Shown here: in pieces, positions 36,101 through 44,578 of the stretch | How positions within the stretch are numbered: position 1 is the stretch's first letter | Layout of the letters: every line of letters starts with the position of its first letter | Assembly: GCA_914767715.1 (NCBI GenBank) | Contig: OU612073.1 | Coordinates: 4,030,001-4,094,000 of the forward strand | Direction of reading: 5' to 3' | Length of the DNA stretch: 64,000 bases | Source: Membranipora membranacea | Lineage: Eukaryota > Bryozoa > Gymnolaemata > Cheilostomatida > Membraniporidae | Notes under the pieces: model-generated | Databases searched by the model: none | The model's input: only the letters and a program-made list of their open reading frames with translations | Told to the model about the DNA's origin: nothing | Program-made: the position numbers and the translations under genes

Positions 36101-39100
36101 ATTCTGTTATACCAGAACCCAGACGAGGAGAAACAGAACACAACAAGTCTGCGTATCGGGCCAATCTCACTCACCATGGCGCAGATACTGAAAGGTCTCA
36201 TTGCGTCTCTCATCAGCTTCCCCATCAACCTGCTGATTGTGCTAATCTTTAAGAACTGTAAGGAGCCTCCGTACAACCTGAGACAGAAGTGCTGCTCTCC
36301 GTGTAAGAGAGAGAAGAGAAAAAGGAACATCGACGATACGTTTGCTGCAGATGAGCTCGCTCATGAGGCTAAAATGCTCGATATCGGTAAGAAATAATCC
36401 TACATTCTCTTTGAACACAGAATGTCATAATGTCAAGCTATGAGGCTTATATCTTATACTCCAAAGATTGTTCGACTCAATGATATATTGGTTGTTGTTC
36501 CTCTTGTTATTAAAACTTGTACTATGCAACAGACGGAGGGGCGTACAAGTACACTGACACAGAAGGTTTGTACACAGAGTTTTATAGTTGCAGCTGACTA
36601 GCGGCTCACATTGCTGTGTTGTTGTTGTTTGATTAACATGTGAGGCACAAAAATGAAATCCAATATGTGACCCAAGTGATGGTCATGTAACTTGATAAGG
36701 CTCAAGTTACATGACCATGACTTGTGATTGTGACCTATGACTATTGATGACATCTTGCCAAGCGGTATTTAAATAATTTTCAAACTGGATTAATGCTTTT
36801 GTTATGCACTTGCTCATGAGCTAGGTAATGGGTAGCATCGTAGATATGTGTGCGTTGTAGTTAGTCTAATTCAAGTGTTTGTGAAGCACAGTTTTACTGT
36901 TGTTGTATACAGCAATGCCAGGCCTTGCAATAGTCTGGAAGTTCACATGGTTGTCTGAGGGATTTGGAAGCAGGCTATGTCAGCCAACAGGCTATGACAG
37001 CAGTGCTCTAACCTAGGCCCTCAAACTTCCAGCTGAGCTCTAATACTAGGTGGTTTTACTTGCACCAGAGTGCATTATGGCTGGTGTTTATACTAGTACT
37101 AATTACCTATGTCTGTGTTTGTTGTCTGATTAGATGGCATAGGACCACAAGGCAGATCAGAAGATCCATACAATGAGCTGGTAGGAGACGGGGATGATAA
37201 CTCAGCTGTACAAAACTTCCAAAATGATGAGCTCAAGAAACGCAACAGCAAATTCAAACTACCGTGGGGATTCATGTAAGACGAATTGTGTATGAATATT
37301 GTGGTCATCAATGACATGTTTGCTTGGATAATTGTATGTGTTTGTGATGACACCAAGACAACGACAAGGTTTTATTGATCAGTTTCATCTTCCAAAGTGA
37401 TGTTGAAGCATTTCCAGCATCTACAGCAGACTTGTTTAATATTAAAACTGTCACTAATTTCTGTCCCTGTATTGTGACTGTCTCTTACTTATCACAGATT
37501 TGTGGCTTACTTCCTGGCGTTGTGTGTGGTCGGTGTGGCGTTCTGGGCCACAGTTGAGATAGCCGGAGGATTCGGGCCTGAGAAATCAGCTGAGTGGATG
37601 GCTTCTTTCTGTGTGTCCATCGTAGAGAGCATATTCATGTCTCAGCCAATCAAGGTAAGAAAAATAAAGAAAGATGAAATACACAAACAACTTTCCCTCT
37701 GAGCAACGCCAGTCATGATTTCCTGGGAGGGTCAAACTAAATGCATTCTGATTTTTCTGGGAAGTCCTGAAGCTCTTCCATATTGGGCCTCGTCCAAATG
37801 TCATGTTTACTCACAAGCTGTGGTTTTTTTGTTAATTTGTCAATTCATTGGATGTATTTTTAGGTGTTGTTCCTGGCCTTGTTCTTTGCTCTGGTAATTA
37901 AGAAACCCGACAGCGATGAGAATGTAGACCCTGGACTGGATAAGGGAGAAGAATACCTCCATAAACACGAGAAGCAGTGCGCTCGACTATCAGCTAGCGC
38001 CCGAAAGAAACTACACAAATACAAGAATATCCCAACTCCGCCTACTGAGGAGTACTTATCGGCTGCTAGAGCTCTCAGGTATCAAATATTGTCTAATATA
38101 GCTAGTAAACATAATATGACTAGTTAGACTGGCAAAACTAATAAAACTAATAAAAGTAATAAAACTAATTAAGTTGTAACTAATAAAACTATCATCACTG
38201 AGTATCCTAACTAGACGAGTACTCAGAACCTCAGAAAATATTTGACATTATGTGTTTTGATACTGTGTGACGTGACTTGAGTGTGACAGGTGCGTTACAG
38301 GTGGGTTGCTGACTTTTTTTTACATTTTAGTTTCATAAGAACATTGCAGCTTGGAAAAGGTCAGACACACCGTCCATGAGTCAGGAATTTTGTAGAGACA
38401 CAGTGTGTTACCCAAGAGGCGATATCTCCGATTTCTTTTACGGCCTCAGAATCGTAAGAGGTAATAACATTTTTAACAAAGATTCCTAATATTATGTTTG
38501 CTTATATTTACAGACAAAATGAGGTTAAGATGATGGAGGTGATACGAGAGGTGTTCCTCTATGTCGTATTCTTATATCTACTGATGATGGTTAGTTATGG
38601 TAACAGAGATCCGATATCACATAGACTCTACTCCAGTCTGTATCAGGAGTTCCACGAGGCTGCATATCTACCTGAGGACGGAGTCTCTCTGGAGTCGGTA
38701 AGTCATCTATTACACTTCTCTCATACATGATTACTTATCTTACTGCCAGAGCAAGGTAGTTCCAAACCAACTACCCCAAATATTCATGTATTAGGAATTG
38801 CCTTTTTCCAATTTCACACATTTGTGGGTCAAGCCCCATGTTGTATCTAAAATAATCGCTTGGATTAGTCTCAATTGGTCCACTAAATTACAATGTGAGT
38901 TTTCCTTTCTAATCTGAATATAAACATATTCTTACTCCTAGACCAAAGAGGACCAGTGCTGTTTTTCTTTTTTTCGAACTTGGCTTTTTTTGTGTGATTG
39001 AGAACGGCCTTATGCTGAAACTATGTAAGTGGCTATCCCAGACTCGTTTCTAGATCATGATAAATTATCAACCCTGAATTATTTGGCTAGAGATAGTTGA

Positions 39101-42100
39101 CGACCTGGTTTCTCTAAATACAAAATCAATCTCTCATATTTTAGGTAACTGAGTATAACTCGTTCTGGGCGTACTGTAACCAAACCCTCATACCCTCTCT
39201 ATGGCCTGATGAATGGTATGATGGAGTTATCAGAGATGAAGGATTCACTGCTGATAGGAACTCTTACAGAGTCGGTGTACCCAGGCTCAGACAACTCAGG
39301 ATAGCTGGAGGTTTGTTAATAAAACTATCACTGCATTTTAAAACTCCTATTGAGATGTTTGTCCTGGTTTTAGTAAATCGTGATAAATTTTTCTTCCAAA
39401 TTTGGGAGTGCACGTCTTTGCAAAGATTTAGATCGAACAACCAAAGGTGAACAGGCTGTTGTTTAAAAGTACTTTATCACGTCATTTCATCACTCGCCTG
39501 AAAACAGGACTGCACAATTTTCTTCTCCCACATGGCTTTCATTCTTCACCAACAGAAATTTGATAAAATATGTACTGTATATGTTTAGTGGGTTCGATAA
39601 CAACTATCAACACCAAAGCTGCCCTCAGTTCGAGCACAGTGATGTTTTCAGTGAACTCGATGTTGTGCTGAATGAAAGGAGGGCCCCCTATGAGAGCAGC
39701 TTCATATGACCTTTTCATTTGTTCTAGCCGAAGGTTTAGATCAACAATTTAGGTCGAAAGAAGACCACTAACCAACCCGTACATTGTTGTAACTCTGCCT
39801 CACTCTTACAAATGCCTTCTCTATATCTCTACAGAGAGATGTGCGATGCCGAAGTATAAGATTATACAGGATTGTGATAACGAGTATAGTATCTTCTCTG
39901 AGGATATAGATGAGTACTATCCTGGGTGGATTCCTGTCACTAATTTCACCGGTAAGTATTCGTAGTCCGCCAAACACCAGATTAGCTGTCACATCTATGG
40001 CTTGACATCATATCTATTCTCAGAGGATCAGATATTTAAATTTACTGTCACCATGTTGGTTATTTTCTATATTCATTCAACAAACTGAATGTTTGTATAT
40101 ATTGTAGCCTCAGATTATGATGGACCCTATCCTGGTTGGTTCTGGGAAAGTGGTAGTGATCTTGATGGTTTCCCATTCCCAGGAATCAAGGCTACTTATG
40201 GTGGTGGTGGATTCAACATTGAACTAGGTGAGTAGCATTACCATACTCTATTGGTTTGTTTTTTATTCATGAGGCAGATTCAGTACTTATTATCCATGAT
40301 TGAAACCTGTGGTAACCTGGCTATCCATATGATGCACATGTAAATTAAATAGATACAAATACTCAGCTAGTTTCATCGATATGACCAATAGATCAGCATG
40401 ATTACTAAGCAATGCAATATGTGAATTGTAGATATTTTATGAATAACACATTATTATACAATTTCTATTTGGCTGATACAATTAAAAAAAGTGAATAAAT
40501 TTATATCTGAATATCTGTGTTATTATAGGACATACTAAAGAAACTGCGCAGCAGACGATCAATGATCTGATGAACTATGAATGGCTGACTCCAGAAACCA
40601 GAGCTGTAGTCGTAGAGTTTGTCATCTATAACTCTAATGTTAATCTCTTCGCTGTCTCTTCTATGACCTTCGAGTTCCTACCAACTGGATGTAAGCAAAT
40701 AAACCAATGAGCAGGCTTTATTTTTCACTACTTGAGATTGACAGGTTGATTTTGACACCTGAATGCATGCTCTGTCAATCTGCAAAGGTTGTCTTCTCTT
40801 TATGAGAGGATGGATAACTATCATTTATTCATAACATATTTAACTGTTAAAAAAAAATTCATAATTTAGAAATGAAATTACAAAGATCTTGTTCTCAATT
40901 TTTTTAGAAATATAAATAACAGGCACACAACACATTCCGGTTTGAACAATTCGATTGAAAATAATTGTTGATGTTTGCAGCTGTTATTCCCGTATATAAG
41001 ATGGACCTAATACGACTGGATAGATACATCGGATCGTTTATGATAACAGTGATGGTCTCTGAGATACTTACTTTCCTCTTTATCGGATACTTTATATACA
41101 GAGAAGCTAAGATATTCAAGGCTCAGGGCAAGAAGTACTTCAAGGTATAGTTGTTTCACTTTGCCTACATATCTACACAGGCCCAACTTTGGGACATGAG
41201 CTTATCTTAGCTTCAGAATCTCAAAGCTCATTTACATCCAATAAATAGGTGCCAGAATTAGGCTGAGAAGACGTTTTATATTCAATATTCATTTTCTAAT
41301 GGTTATAGCCTACAATAGCAATGTTCTACAATTCTACATGCCTCAGTTGGCCAAGAACAACAACAGCTGTCTGGACATTTGGATGCCCATCTTTCACATG
41401 AAGCATTTTTCTATCCTTGAAGGCAAACAACGTCCATGTATGGTACCCTCACATGTGGACTTTGGTTCAAACCAATCTTAGACGTGCTGTGTAATTGTTA
41501 TTATATATATATTGCAGAGTTTCTGGAACTGTATAGAGTTTGTGACCCTGACACTATGTATAGTGGCTCTGGCCATGTTCTTTGCTCGATTCGCTCTGGT
41601 TAGATCTACAGCTAAAGATTTCACAGAAAACAAACACAGCTTTGTCAGCTTCCAGTTTGCCACCACATGGGAGGAGGTACTTATCTATCATTACTTCAAA
41701 CTTAGTCCCCCCTAAAATTCTTGCCCCCACCCATTGCCCCCACCCATTGCCCCCACCCCGCCCAAGGAAGACTTCAAACTGCAACTTGAGTTTTATTAAT
41801 TTACTGAAGTATTGATCGATCAACTCCACATCTAACTCCTTGTTTGACTGCTTGGTTAATTGGATACTTTTCTTCAGTAATCAAATACTTGAATACTGTT
41901 ATATCATCAAACATTGCTGGACACTATCTTTCTAATAAGCCGAGGGTTTTTATAGCCTATCCCAACACTTCAATCATCCCCATCTCCTGTTGAACCCGAA
42001 CATGTCCTAATCATCAAACTCTTAATCATATCAGGCCCAAATTAGTATTTGACTTTCTCTATACTTACTTGTTACAGATATACGGATACTTACTCTCGTT

Positions 42101-44578
42101 CATCATCTTCTTTGCCAATGTGAAGTTCCTGAAACTGCTGAGATTTAATAAGAGAATGACGATGCTGGGTATGACTATGGCCTATATCGGTGAGTTAATC
42201 AATTCAATCAGACTACTCATGATGGCTAGAGAATGTAGATATCCAATCATGGGATTACAAAATACTTGCTGAGTAACTAAGGTCTAAAGCTCCCAGAGAG
42301 ACCAGACAAGCTTCACTAATATACAGATGCTGACAGGATCTGCCTGGTGTTCCAGAAATAACCTCATAAGTGGTTTTGACTCCCACAATTAAGTAATTCA
42401 GTAATAAATAAGTCATACAATAAAAACATTATATTATAATGGAATGATTAAAAGGAGCTTCAATGTTTGATTTACCTCAAATATGCTTGTATGGCTTGAA
42501 TTGTATTCTATACAAAAAGGCCTTGTTGCATGTCTCACCAAATATCCATTGCTACCTCTTTTTGAATGTTTACAGGTAAACCCTTAGCGTCGTTCCTGCT
42601 TGCCTGGGCGGTAGTTTTCTTTGCCTATGCTCAGGCCTCATATCTGATCTACAGTAAACTCCTTAAGAACTTCAGTACATTCATAGCCGCCTGTGAGACT
42701 TTGTTCACTCTCATGCTCAGTAAGTATCTATAGTACAGCAGAGGCAGCAGGGGGGCAGCAGTAACATACCTACTCATTAGATGAGTTGATCTTAATTAAT
42801 TAATATAAGCTTATTCTCATTGACCCCGAAAGGGTCACAGAATAGCAAAAAAAGAGTATATTATTGCTATTATTATTATATTATTTTATTTTATACTTGA
42901 CTTTACAATGTGATTAGATTTCATCTTTTACATAATCGTAGTTTTGAGCGTCCATTTTCTAACTGAGACTTCTCAGTAAAGGCTGAAAGTTGGTCATCAT
43001 GGCCTGGCTTGCAAACCTATCTACTGTGTGTACTCTACACTTTGTTTCATACATTCTACAAATATCCAACCCGAGAATAGTCACTGTCACTCTTGCACAA
43101 ATGTGTCAGTCATGGTAATAAATGATAAGCTATCATTCATCTAAAATATTGGCAACTGATGACAAACTATGGTGCCGATAATACATATATATTGTTCCAT
43201 GTTTACACTTTTCATTTTCAGACAAGTTTGATTACCAGGAGCTGGAAGCTGCTAACAAGTTCTTTGCTGCCTCCATATTTGTGTCCTTTACTCTGGGAGT
43301 CTCATTTATACTCATCAGCTTCATGGTCACCATTATACTGGATGGCTTCACTCAAGTCACTGTGAGTTATTCAAAGTTTTATGGCTGGCTCTATATTGAT
43401 TTTATATCTTGTATTCTTGATAATGATCGTTGATGAACATTTATGGCTATCCATGATTGCATAGTTCAATCATCACAAGTCTATGCAATTTTAGATAGGC
43501 ACCGACAGCGAATCTATCAACATTTTTAAACCAGCTTCAAATACTTCAAATTCTCTGATCGCCATCTCAAGGGTTGAGTAATAGCATAAAGCAGTTGAGT
43601 GAGTTATCGCTTAGCATTAAGAGTAAACCAACAATCCTCTTCGTTCCCTCTGACATTTCAATTTAACCTGGGACAAGAGGAGATAATTCACAATTGCCTG
43701 AGATTAACCCAATGATTCTATCCCTTCTCTGATGCTTACAGGAGGAGCTGAAAGACAAGGAGAATCAGTATGAGATCATAGACTTTATTATGTCTAAGTT
43801 TAAAGGAGCGATCGGTGTCGGGTCTGGACCCGCTCTACCTCCTATGCATAAAGAGCCTGATGGCATGATCAACGGTCAGTAAATATGTGCAGCTGTGTTC
43901 TTCGATGTGACATTGCATGTTACAGATCTCACCATATAATAATACATTGGAGATCAATATATCACATTGTGAGATATTGTCTCTGGGAAGTTTTCACGGA
44001 TGCATTGTGGGAATGTCGTTAATATTCACTCTTATAACGAGATTCATTGTTGACCTACTGACAAACGTCGTAGTCGTCATCTGTCTAGTCCAATGATATA
44101 AGAGGTGTTTATTTGAGTTGCATAATACAATCTAAGGTATTTGTTTTTCCCATCATTTCACTCACATCAACAGATCTGATATTGTAAGTTGAAGACACAT
44201 ACACAGGCGCGGAAATTGTTTGGCCATGCTGTATATCATATTCCAATATTCCTTTAGCCCAAAGCATATAATGGGAACCAGTAAGAGACAATCATATCTC
44301 TCTCTGGTCACATGATAAGTGAAAATATTTGAGTTTTGAGTCATCTACTCTCAAGTAAAGGAGGGATAACTTTCAATCTAAGATAAAACTTTTATTTATT
44401 GAATTGTAATACAGAGACACACGCCGAGCTGATGGACAGATTTGATAACTTTGAGGAGATGTTCAGAGATTTTGTGACGGATGAGAGCCGAGGGGAGGAG
44501 CAGCTTGTCGCCAAATATGAGAAACAGATAATCAGGGCCAAAACTGCCGGCAGGCAAAGGCCAATATTTGCCACCTAA
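195..44578 (+). CDS. Polycystin-1-like (PKD1/REJ family) receptor-channel, 80 exons, 5' partial
   Basis: A giant 11-span membrane protein of the polycystin-1 family. Relatives sense ligand or mechanical signals at cilia, sperm or cell surfaces and pair with polycystin-2 to form cation channels. I joined 80 GT-AG exons by hand. Every splice phase matches and the total (13,764 bases) is divisible by three, giving 4,587 residues and a TAA at 44576-44578. Human polycystin-1 is 4,303 residues, so the size fits. Domain order: CTLD, WSC, split CTLD pair, PKD repeats with inserted modules, EGF, PKD repeats, REJ, GAIN/GPS, TM1, PLAT, TM2-TM11, coiled-coil tail. The first exon seen (195-228) opens in mid-frame, so the signal peptide and any leucine-rich repeats lie to the left. 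Exon coordinates are given in the block entries below. Family assignment is very sure; individual exon ends are mostly sure; ligand and partner are inferred from the family. Confidence 0.94.
901..1391. repeat. Direct duplication of about 130 bases in intron 2
   Basis: 901-1031 and 1260-1391 are about 90% alike (shared core: gtggatttaggataaca, then gaggtgaagcaacaataatc), with an offset of about 360 bases. This is a segmental duplication, or two copies of one unnamed repeat. Confidence 0.85.
1704..1971. mobile_element. MITE-like element with terminal inverted repeats
   Basis: The element starts CCCAGGGGG(G)n-TCTTTCAATTAG and ends CTTATTGAAAGACCCCCTGG, inverted repeats of about 20 bases around a 230-base interior with internal palindromic CACTCA/TGAGTG segments. 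It has no coding capacity, as expected for a non-autonomous miniature DNA transposon. A related segment lies at 33590-33705. Confidence 0.65.
3113..3972 (+). other. Exons 4-5: WSC domain (residues 163-264)
   Basis: Exons 3113-3257 and 3812-3972. The spacing of SFELCSQACL followed by YSAVIDGVCLCLQN matches the WSC pattern 'Cxx.C....Y....G..CyC', the cysteine-rich putative carbohydrate-binding domain that also occurs near the N-terminus of vertebrate polycystin-1. The segment after it (CEGIADSEKIYYEF...) probably completes the domain and links to the next lectin module. The donor at 3973 (GTGTGT) is weak, but it is the only one that gives the phase needed by exon 6. In vertebrates WSC follows leucine-rich repeats; here it follows a CTLD. 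Confidence 0.8.
4459..6751 (+). other. Exons 6-11: CTLD 2 split around complete CTLD 3 (residues 265-556)
   Basis: Exons 4459-4609, 4995-5086, 5289-5386, 5705-5840, 6014-6199 and 6539-6751. Exons 6-7 encode the first half of a CTLD (CADPSHTYFAGSCYFH ... IIAINSEAEARFIDEV ... YIGVYDD). Exons 8-10 encode a whole CTLD (CDEGWTNYDGGCFHF ... YCQGLRVGADLVWFED ... EDCVIM ... PCTGQNKLAVCRY). Exon 11 then gives a second-half-only CTLD (NTDGEWLNTTFSKF ... YCIYYHYGNRLWYHSDC ... QAIYEY), which is what exons 6-7 lack. The inserted exons 8-10 total 420 bases with phase-1 borders on both sides. A GTAAGT at 6599 inside exon 11 could act as a donor, but the open frame and CTLD text continue past it. Confidence 0.82.
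7154..7377 (+). other. Exon 12: degenerate PKD-like repeat (residues 557-631)
   Basis: A single exon whose text contains GYDGQWDWDSS followed by FSHFTRDLGVQEVSW. This resembles the PKD order '..W.FGDG.....H.Y...G.y.V.v' but without the GDG turn. It lies between the lectin cluster and the clearer PKD repeats, so a diverged immunoglobulin-like PKD fold is the likeliest reading. A (TTA)n run lies just after its donor, near 7419-7439. Confidence 0.5.
7757..10781 (+). other. Exons 13-18: PKD repeat interrupted by a VWRP/VQPGDLLG domain (residues 632-949)
   Basis: Exons 7757-7907, 8250-8416, 8886-9022, 9341-9509, 10237-10422 and 10637-10781. Exon 13 looks like the first half of a PKD repeat (CEVSATGQ ... 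LDFDDGNTADVTL). Exon 18 looks like the second half (SHTYSEVGRNHIKFTASDSY). Between them, exons 14-17 encode about 200 residues of a beta-rich domain: HAGVIQAFEFDAV ... FHFVVWRP, then after a cysteine-rich stretch YSVTTFD ... YIQVQPGDLLGFIGIDG. From memory, the pairing of VWRP with VQPGD recurs in invertebrate polycystin-like and matrix proteins, but I cannot name a family. The stretch after VWRP has six cysteines (CGSEQVFC...C...C...C...C), loosely like an LDL-receptor class A repeat but without its Ser-Asp-Glu. Confidence 0.7.
10829..11524. mobile_element. Large fold-back (inverted repeat) element in intron 18
   Basis: A left arm of about 255 bases (10829-11083) is the reverse complement, with small changes, of a right arm (11264-11524). 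Matching landmarks are ttttacatacctg against caggtatgtaaaa, and gagttcctattggctaat against its complement. About 180 bases separate the arms. It lies wholly inside the intron between exons 18 and 19. Open frames inside it are by-products. Confidence 0.85.
11767..11966 (+). other. Exon 19: canonical PKD repeat (residues 950-1016)
   Basis: This is the clearest PKD repeat of the gene in one exon: VTYEWDFADGSSL, then NHSFSSVGRYNVTVRAHNELS. It matches the 'YxWDFGDG ... HxYxxxGxYxVxVxAxN' signature, with Ala in place of the first Gly. It is an immunoglobulin-like extracellular module. It follows the intron that carries a large fold-back repeat at 10829-11524. Confidence 0.9.
12400..14064 (+). other. 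Exons 20-23: PKD repeat interrupted by CTLD 4 (residues 1017-1250)
   Basis: Exons 12400-12586, 12948-13157, 13406-13585 and 13939-14064. Exon 20 has the front of a PKD repeat (EVTYSITVGDGSVHSG). Exon 23 has the back (FSIDIEEIGTYEIKLKAENAVS). The two exons between them form a complete CTLD: CRSGWHDRNTLHCYLY ... AHDTCTAMYD ... NAWHIWGHN ... DCITHYDSDNKWVNRNC ... HTMCMYE. Both inserted exons together are 390 bases with phase-1 borders, so dropping them would reunite the PKD halves in frame. Confidence 0.82.
14547..16313 (+). other. Exons 24-27: diverged PKD repeats (residues 1251-1458)
   Basis: Exons 14547-14695, 14896-15123, 15499-15621 and 16190-16313. Only the last exon has a strong PKD signature (NDHEFDHIYPVEGTYTVTVAVSNDIS). 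The preceding exons have alternating hydrophobic strands and N-glycosylation sites (NVTW), like the poorly conserved PKD repeats in the middle of vertebrate polycystin-1. I count two or three repeats here but cannot fix their borders. Confidence 0.68.
16068..16097. repeat. Perfect 30-base palindrome in intron 26
   Basis: CAGGGAGGGTGGGAT followed at once by its exact reverse complement. The half-site has three G-runs. Confidence 0.95.
16687..18742 (+). other. Exons 28-31: PKD-like module around a calcium-binding EGF exon (residues 1459-1665)
   Basis: Exons 16687-16872, 17100-17279, 18053-18126 and 18563-18742. Exon 29 is a textbook calcium-binding EGF-like domain: DIDECADGNNGGCEQICINT, then NGSYFCACDFNYHLDTDFHAC. 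It has six cysteines, the D-I-D-E start, the Asn and aromatic residues of the hydroxylation/calcium site, and phase-1 borders. A Thr/Ser/Asn-rich linker follows. Exon 28 (ETARVDFKLIFDPS) and exon 31 (DYERYGTYNITMSYTNCISD) look like the two halves of a PKD repeat on either side. Exon 30 is short and unassigned (GRMTTPDAWNYLGQSC). Confidence 0.83.
20120..20176 (+). repeat. 18-base tandem repeat at the exon 34 acceptor
   Basis: The unit ttaatatgtatactttgg is present three times, running directly into the acceptor TTACAG at 20174-20179. It replaces the normal pyrimidine tract. Confidence 0.9.
21380..21520 (-). mobile_element. tRNA-derived SINE fragment in intron 36
   Basis: On the minus strand an A-box-like TAGCTGATTATCGGTCAGAGC (21516-21496) is followed at tRNA spacing by a B box GGTTCAAATCC (21469-21459). 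The would-be acceptor arms do not pair, so this is a SINE head or tRNA pseudogene rather than a tRNA gene. The following 80 bases would be the SINE body. Confidence 0.6.
26693..26840. mobile_element. Fold-back MITE-like element in intron 48
   Basis: Two arms of about 58 bases (26693-26750 and 26783-26840) are inverted copies. They share AAATACAGTATTT, the ATATAACTAGCCTTGT block and GGCCACT, and enclose a 32-base loop. There is no coding capacity. Confidence 0.75.
28304..28347. repeat. Direct repeat just after the exon 51 donor
   Basis: CCCCGCAGATAGGCCAC occurs at 28304-28320 and 28331-28347, in a C-rich stretch 20 bases after the donor of exon 51. Each copy contains an acceptor-like GCAG. 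Confidence 0.9.
30634..30713 (+). repeat. Tandem repeat of donor-like units after exon 55
   Basis: An 18-19 base unit of the type CAGGTAAACAAGCTAACC is repeated about four times, starting at the real donor CAG|GTAATCAAGC. Each copy contains AGGTAAAC or CGGTAAAC, a potential decoy 5' splice site. Confidence 0.85.
31748..31838. repeat. Degenerate tandem repeat before exon 58
   Basis: Units built on TCACTGATCCTTCAATGCTC and the shorter TCACTACTCTG recur about five times, ending 45 bases before the acceptor of exon 58. Confidence 0.7.
33590..33705. mobile_element. Fragment related to the MITE at 1704-1971
   Basis: Shares GAGACCCCTAACAGGT, flanking CTCACT/AGTGAG-type palindromic arms and the end TTGAAAGATCACCCT with the element at 1704-1971. 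It lies in intron 61. The left terminus is not clear. Confidence 0.5.
33976..34279 (+). repeat. 23-base minisatellite, 13 copies, starting at the exon 62 donor
   Basis: The unit GAGTCATAGTACATATAGAATAT is repeated 13 times with few changes (one copy has AGTAAATAAATAG). The first copy begins in the donor itself (TC|GTGAGTCATAG). High uniformity suggests recent expansion. It is not a CRISPR array: there are no spacers. Confidence 0.95.
35209..36386 (+). other. Exon 64: GPS end, TM1, PLAT domain, TM2-TM3 (residues 3425-3817)
   Basis: One 1,178-base exon, far longer than any other here. It starts with the GPS core GCEV ... LTHCICSMLS (Cys-x-Cys then Met-Leu-Ser at 35261-35269). TM1 follows (FSVMLSLMCIYLCCCIWA, about 35430-35490). 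Next comes a PLAT/LH2 domain at about 35565-35935 (YEVTVYTGSRTGASTTAKV ... HIRVWHDNAG ... WFFSRMQVVDMQ ... FFILDRWLAAGEDDG), cytosolic in polycystin-1 and thought to bind lipid or protein partners. TM2 (LTCCLALLFATMLGSILLY) and TM3 (LIASLISFPINLLIVLIF) follow, then a basic cysteine-rich loop. Identification is certain. Confidence 0.96.
36533..38078 (+). other. Exons 65-68: cytosolic loop, TM4 and TM5 (residues 3818-3999)
   Basis: Exons 36533-36565 (33-base microexon), 37134-37275, 37498-37654 and 37864-38078. The loop is polar and acidic (GGAYKYTDTEG, SEDPYNELVGDGDDN) and ends with the basic-aromatic KFKLPWGFIFVAYFLAL, which enters TM4. TM5 is formed by MSQPIKVLFLALFFALVIK. A charged cytosolic stretch (HKHEKQCARLSASARKKLH) follows before the channel core. 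Confidence 0.9.
36679..36718. repeat. Perfect hairpin, 17-base arms, in intron 65
   Basis: ATGGTCATGTAACTTGA and its exact reverse complement are separated by six bases. Confidence 0.95.
38132..38190. repeat. AATAAAACT tandem repeat in intron 68
   Basis: Imperfect nine-base units (aataaaact / aataaaagt) are repeated about five times about 50 bases after the exon 68 donor. Several units contain AATAAA, so premature polyadenylation here is conceivable. Confidence 0.75.
38514..44578 (+). other. Exons 69-80: polycystin (TRPP) channel core and coiled-coil tail (residues 4000-4587)
   Basis: Exons 38514-38697, 39145-39310, 39835-39951, 40108-40227, 40529-40690, 40981-41144, 41518-41676, 42078-42189, 42576-42719, 43222-43361, 43742-43874 and 44415-44578. 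S1 is VFLYVVFLYLLMMVSYGNRD. The large polycystin/TOP loop carries RLRQLRIAGGERC and WLTPETRAVVVEFVIYNSN, then NLFAVSSMTFEFLPTG, the family hallmark. S2 to S4 follow, with KLLRFNKRM at the S4-S5 turn. The pore helix ETLFTLML is followed by NKFDYQELEAANK, where the acidic filter residue of polycystin-2 aligns with Lys. S6 (IFVSFTLGVSFILISFMVTI) leads to IDFIMSKFKGAIG and a short coiled coil (ELMDRFDNFEEMFRDF). Stop TAA at 44576. Confidence 0.95.
41718..41762. repeat. C-rich 14-base tandem repeat in intron 75
   Basis: The unit TTGCCCCCACCCA is repeated three times shortly after the exon 75 donor. The complementary strand has regularly spaced G-runs. Confidence 0.85.
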
